From Prauserella_A oleivorans (GTDB lineage: Bacteria > Actinomycetota > Actinomycetes > Mycobacteriales > Pseudonocardiaceae), in the NCBI RefSeq assembly GCF_042685745.1, contig NZ_JBHUNT010000001.1, forward strand, positions 4,774,001-4,838,000: DNA of 64,000 bases, written 5' to 3'. The translations under genes were made by a program, and so were the position numbers. Shown piece after piece: positions 60,448 to 64,000 of the stretch (its first letter is position 1; every line of letters starts with the position of its first letter). A model generated the notes under the pieces. The model worked only from the letters and a program-made list of their open reading frames with translations. It was not told where the DNA came from and searched no databases.

Positions 60448-61505
60448 ACCAGGACGCGGCGGAGTCCGTCGAGGTTGTCCAGCAGCGGTTACGGGACTTC
60501 CTCGCGGCGCGGACCGGTGATGGGAACGTGACCGTCACCGGGCTGCGCCGCTCCGGCACCGGGTCGTCGCGCGAGAACTGGCCGTTCGACGCCGGCTGGG
60601 TGCAGGACGGCCACTCCGTGCACCGGCCTCTGCTGCTGCGCCGGGACCCGCCGAGCTCCGTGGTCGACACCGGCCGGACCACCGAGTTCGCACTGCTCAA
60701 GGCGCTCGAGCCGACCCCGGTACCGGCCCCAGTCGTGCACTGGCTGGACGACAGCGGGGACGAGTTGCTCCGGCCGAGCATGGTCGTGGACCGGCATCCC
60801 GGACGCGCACACCGAGCGGTACTCCGCGACAAGAACCCACTGGGCCTGACCTCGACCGAGCGCACCGAGCTGGCGAGGAACCTGTGTGACCTGCTCGCGT
60901 CGGTACACGCGGTCGACGTGGACGCCGCGGGCCTGCGGGACGTCCTGCCCGGTCCGCAGCCGGACCCCGCCACCGCCGAGCTGGACCGCTGGGAACGCAT
61001 TCTCACCGAGTCCGAGTGGGAACCACAGCCCACGCTGCGGTGGACGCTGCGGTGGCTGCGGGACCATGTTCCTCCTCCCCCGGCCCGGCACGTGCTCGTG
61101 CACGGCGATTTCCGCCCGGCCAACGTGCTCGTCCACGAGGGGCCCGTGCAGGCGCTGCTGGACTGGGAACTGGCTCATATCGGCGACCCGCTGGACGACC
61201 TCGGTTGGTACTGCGCGCCGCTGTACGAACGAGAGCACTTCATTCCCGGCAGCTGGGAGCAGGCGGCCTTCCTGCGCCGGTATACCGAGCTCACCGGCAC
61301 GCCGGTCGATCCCGACGCGTTGCTGTTCTGGCAGATGCTCGCGATGTTCCGGCTTGCCGTGATCGCGCTTCAGGCAGTCCGGGTGTTCTGTGCCGGCGAG
61401 TCCGACCGCCCCGCCGCACCGGCCGCCGCGCTGACGCGCCGGCTTGCGTCCACCGTGTCCGAAACTCCTGAGAGGCCGTCATGCGTCCGACCCCAGCCGA
61501 GTTGA
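60444..61505 (+). CDS. Aminoglycoside-phosphotransferase-like kinase (ACAD10/FadE36-neighbour type)
   Basis: A 353-residue protein-kinase-fold phosphotransferase. The catalytic loop is LVHGDFRPANVLVHEG and the metal-binding loop LLDWELAHIGDPLDDLGWY. Such proteins are common in acyl-CoA catabolic clusters, where the human relative ACAD10 acts on 4-hydroxy acids; phosphorylation of a hydroxyacyl-CoA is a possible role. The next gene starts inside its 3' end (25-bp overlap). Confidence 0.87.
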   Translation: MNQDAAESVEVVQQRLRDFLAARTGDGNVTVTGLRRSGTGSSRENWPFDAGWVQDGHSVHRPLLLRRDPPSSVVDTGRTTEFALLKALEPTPVPAPVVHWLDDSGDELLRPSMVVDRHPGRAHRAVLRDKNPLGLTSTERTELARNLCDLLASVHAVDVDAAGLRDVLPGPQPDPATAELDRWERILTESEWEPQPTLRWTLRWLRDHVPPPPARHVLVHGDFRPANVLVHEGPVQALLDWELAHIGDPLDDLGWYCAPLYEREHFIPGSWEQAAFLRRYTELTGTPVDPDALLFWQMLAMFRLAVIALQAVRVFCAGESDRPAAPAAALTRRLASTVSETPERPSCVRPQPS

Positions 61506-61912
61506 TCACCCATGTGCGCCGCGTGCTGCGCGACGTCGTGGAGCCGGAACTGACCTCCGAGTACGCTCGAGCGCGCCTGACGGAGGTCCGTGCCGTGCTC
61601 GCACAGGTCGACTGGGACAACGCCGGCCTCCAGGTCAGGTCCACGGCCACGGCGTTGCGCGAGACGCTGGCGGAATTCCGCGTCTGGGTGGACGCCGACG
61701 AGCGCCGCCAGGTCCACTTCGGACCGTCGGCGAGCCTCGATCTGCTGGACACCGACGCCGCGGACTTCGCAGGTTGGAACGAGTTACACGCCCGGTACAC
61801 GGGCATCGTGGTGTCGCTGATCGATCCGCTGGAGGACTGGTTGCGCGCCAACCCCGACGACAAGGACGGTCTGGACCTACGACGGCAGCTGCTGACGCTG
61901 TCCGCCGGCTGA
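61481..61912 (+). CDS. Small helical protein paired with the kinase
   Basis: A 143-residue, mostly helical acidic protein (PAELITHVRRVLRDVVEPEL at the start). It overlaps the kinase-like gene and closes the operon. Genes of this type often follow such kinases in actinobacteria. No function is known to me. Confidence 0.75.
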   Translation: MRPTPAELITHVRRVLRDVVEPELTSEYARARLTEVRAVLAQVDWDNAGLQVRSTATALRETLAEFRVWVDADERRQVHFGPSASLDLLDTDAADFAGWNELHARYTGIVVSLIDPLEDWLRANPDDKDGLDLRRQLLTLSAG

Positions 61913-61919
61913 TGGCCGA

Positions 61920-63428
61920 TCAGCGCCGGGTGACCGACCGGTCAAGCTTGCGCTTGTACAGCTTGCCGTTGTCGCCACGTGGCAGCTCCGGCACGAACTC
62001 GACGGCACGCGGGCACTTGTAGTGCGCGAGGCGGGCCCGGCAGTACTCGATCAGCTCCGTGCCCAGTTCCGGCCCGGGGGCCGCATGAGCCGCGGGCACG
62101 ACCAGAGCATGCACGATCTGGCCGTATTCCTCGTCGGGGACACCGATCACCGCCACGTCGTCGACCGAGGTGTGCAGCAGGAGCACGTCCTCGGCCTCCT
62201 GCGGATGAATGTTCACGCCACCCGAGATGATGAGCTGATCGCGCCGGCCGGTCAGGTACAGATAGCCGTCCTCGTCGAGATACCCGAGGTCGCCGACGGT
62301 CCGCCAGCCGCGTGGGTCCGTCGACGCCTGCGTCTTGCGCTCGTCCCCCTGATACCGGAACGCACCGGCTCCCTCGAACCACACGGTGCCGATCTCGCCG
62401 GGTGGCAGCTCGGCTCCGTCGGGGTCGGTGATGTGGATCGTGCCGGTAAGCGCTCGTCCCACGGAGCCCGGGTGCGCCGCGACCTCCGTGGGCCCGATGT
62501 GGCAGTTGCCGTAGCTCTCCGAGGCGCCGTACAGCTCGTGCACGACCGGGCCCCACCACTCCATGAGCCGCTGCTTGACCTCGTGCGGGCAGGGCGCGCC
62601 CCCGGTGATGGCCACTCGCAGGCTGCTCAGGTCGTACCGCGTCCTGGTCTCTTCGGAGAGCCGCAGCAGACGCAGCAACATGGTCGGGACGAACTGGGCA
62701 TGCGTGACGCGGTAGCGGTCGATCGCCTCCAGGACCAGCTCCGGATCGAACTTCTCCAGGCACACGACCGTGCCGCCGAGCTGGGTGACCGCGAGGACGA
62801 ACCGGAACGGTGCCGTGTGGTAGGTCGGCGCCGGGGAGAGGTACACCGTGTCCCCGTCCAGGTCGAACAGCTCGGTGTAGCGCCCGAGGTGCGGCGGCGC
62901 GTCAGCTGGGTGGATGTCGCTGCCTGGATGCAGGATGCCCTTCGGCGTGCCGGTGGTGCCGGAGCTGAACATCATGCGGCCACCCAGCCGCTCGCGGGGA
63001 AGTGGATCGGCCGGCATGGCCTCGATCGCGGCCTCGTAGTCAGGCAGAGTTCCGTCGCCATCGATCGCCAGCGTCGGTGGTGCCTCGGGCACCCCGCGGA
63101 GCGCCGTCTGGCTCGCCGGACCCGCCAGCAGTAGCTCCGCGCCGGACGCCCGCAACACCTCGGAGAGCTCACGCGCGCCGAGATGCCAGTTGACCGGCGC
63201 CAGGCATCGCCCCGACCGGGCCGCCGCCCAGATCATCTCCGCCCATTCGAGCCGGTTCTCGCAGGCCACGGCGACGGTCGCGGTCGGCGACAGCCCGTAG
63301 GAGTCGAACACCCGGGCCAGCTGAACGGATCGCCGGTCGAGGTCGGCGTAGCTGATGCTCCGGCCCGAACCGGCCATGACCATCGCCTGGTGTGCCGGCT
63401 TGTCGACGGCGTGTACTCCGGGATACAT
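61920..63428 (-). CDS. Acyl-CoA synthetase (AMP-forming), second copy
   Basis: A 502-residue ANL ligase: P-loop MMFSSGTTGTPKGI, LYGASESYG, GDLGYLDEDGYLYLTGRRDQ and the C-terminal GDNGKLYKRKL. It is convergent with the kinase operon and 2 bp after the gene at 63431. It differs enough from the 57710 ligase to act on another acid or intermediate. Confidence 0.92.
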   Translation of the reverse strand: MYPGVHAVDKPAHQAMVMAGSGRSISYADLDRRSVQLARVFDSYGLSPTATVAVACENRLEWAEMIWAAARSGRCLAPVNWHLGARELSEVLRASGAELLLAGPASQTALRGVPEAPPTLAIDGDGTLPDYEAAIEAMPADPLPRERLGGRMMFSSGTTGTPKGILHPGSDIHPADAPPHLGRYTELFDLDGDTVYLSPAPTYHTAPFRFVLAVTQLGGTVVCLEKFDPELVLEAIDRYRVTHAQFVPTMLLRLLRLSEETRTRYDLSSLRVAITGGAPCPHEVKQRLMEWWGPVVHELYGASESYGNCHIGPTEVAAHPGSVGRALTGTIHITDPDGAELPPGEIGTVWFEGAGAFRYQGDERKTQASTDPRGWRTVGDLGYLDEDGYLYLTGRRDQLIISGGVNIHPQEAEDVLLLHTSVDDVAVIGVPDEEYGQIVHALVVPAAHAAPGPELGTELIEYCRARLAHYKCPRAVEFVPELPRGDNGKLYKRKLDRSVTRR

Positions 63429-63430
63429 CG

Positions 63431-64000
63431 TCAGACGGCTCGGCCTGCCGCCGCCTCTTCCTCCCGCGTACGCCCGAGCAGGCCGATCAACTCCTCGTGC
63501 AGTTCGAACCACACGGTGTGGTAGCTGTCCATGATCGGTCGAGCGACATACTGGTGCTCCCCCGCCCGAATCTGCTCCAGCGCGGCCACGAATCGCGGCG
63601 GGTAGTGCGCCAGCCTCGGTGCCTCGGCGACGATCCGGTCGAGCAAGGGCATGAACTCGCTGTGCAAGGCGTCCAGCTTGGCCAGCACGCCGGCGTCGTA
63701 ATCGGGATCGGAATGGTCGTTGGGTTGGCCGTCATCACGCATCTGCCACGAGGTGATGATCGACTTGAAGCCGGTGTTGTGCCGGTCGAATTCGTGATAC
63801 AAGCCTTCGAGGCGCTGCTGGTCGATCTGGCCGCGCTCGGCGACGAGCAGCGCGGCCAGCCGCTCCCGCCCCTCCGGCGTGAGCCGGGCACTCGACCCCT
63901 TCTGGACACAGAAGCCGGCGGCGACGGCGGAGACCAGCAGGTCGCCACACGCGTCCTCGGTGTGCTGCAGCGAACCCGGCAGGTCATCGGGCTTGACCCT
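63431..64000 (-). CDS. Hypothetical protein with winged-helix-like region, 5' end outside the window
   Basis: At least 189 residues, cut by the window edge. The visible start (GDLLVSAVAAGFCVQKGSSA, then RLTPEGRERLAALL) looks like a winged helix of MarR type. The helical C-terminal part contains YHEFDRHNTGFKSIITSWQM and EFMPLLDRIVAEAPRL. I have seen this helical domain beside PPDK-like and acyl-CoA genes but know no function. It may be the regulator or a subunit linked to the short PPDK. Confidence 0.65.
   Translation of the reverse strand, partial: RVKPDDLPGSLQHTEDACGDLLVSAVAAGFCVQKGSSARLTPEGRERLAALLVAERGQIDQQRLEGLYHEFDRHNTGFKSIITSWQMRDDGQPNDHSDPDYDAGVLAKLDALHSEFMPLLDRIVAEAPRLAHYPPRFVAALEQIRAGEHQYVARPIMDSYHTVWFELHEELIGLLGRTREEEAAAGRAV

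Noticed and set aside
1..64000. Prophage, integrative element, insertion sequence or tRNA attachment site
   Set aside because: No integrase, transposase, tRNA or flanking terminal repeats were seen; gene loss here appears to be by simple deletion and point decay.

Overview
The window is very GC-rich, uses many GTG and some TTG starts, and packs genes into operons whose stops and starts overlap (ATGA, GTGA). With the gene families seen, this points to an actinobacterium, most likely of the Pseudonocardiales (Amycolatopsis/Saccharopolyspora-like). The genus is an inference. No rRNA, tRNA, CRISPR array, transposase or phage gene was found. The window reads as chromosomal catabolic territory with several scars of gene loss.

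Layout. 0-5.8 kb: a minus-strand sugar or polyol import and oxidation operon (lipoprotein, ABC ATPase, permease, zinc alcohol dehydrogenase, epimerase-like protein, SDR cut by the window edge), with a promoter and an AT-rich palindrome. 6.1-7.2 kb: a decayed duplicate of the L31-L32 ribosomal protein genes, coupled to a methyltransferase. 8.3-11 kb: the intact zinc-independent ribosomal protein cluster (S18, S14, L33, L28, then divergently an Mrf-like CobW relative, L31, L32) around a candidate Zur site. 11-21.4 kb: an MFS transporter, a broken MmyB-type regulator beside an alcohol dehydrogenase, an AtuA/CitMHS operon with a divergent LysR regulator, and a YdeP-type molybdopterin oxidoreductase.

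21.4-32.5 kb: a lipoprotein, a formamidase-like hydrolase, a luciferase-like oxidoreductase and a TIGR04076 protein, then a junction where an oligopeptide ABC ATPase and a tryptophan 2,3-dioxygenase gene have both lost their 5' ends. An intact kynurenine-to-2-oxohexenedioate operon follows. Two of its gene junctions carry a tandem pair of ~75-bp units, each with its own start codon, a small hairpin and a Shine-Dalgarno sequence; the shared half is read in different frames at the two sites. 33.4-37.5 kb: a likely D-threonate operon (KdgT-type transporter, DUF1537 kinase, PdxA2, GntR regulator). 37.8-39 kb: a secreted Vgb-like beta-propeller.

39-64 kb: a large CoA-thioester catabolic region of unknown substrate. 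It has two acyl-CoA dehydrogenase pairs, two thiolases (one with a DUF35 partner), a CaiB/BaiF transferase, two enoyl-CoA hydratases, a two-hotdog MaoC-like hydratase, an SDR, an E1 alpha/beta pair without E2, a short PPDK-like protein, two acyl-CoA ligases, a kinase-like protein and two pairs of accessory paralogues. Several of its promoters share a palindrome of the form TCTAG-N2-CTAGA, which suggests one regulon controlled by a factor encoded outside the window.
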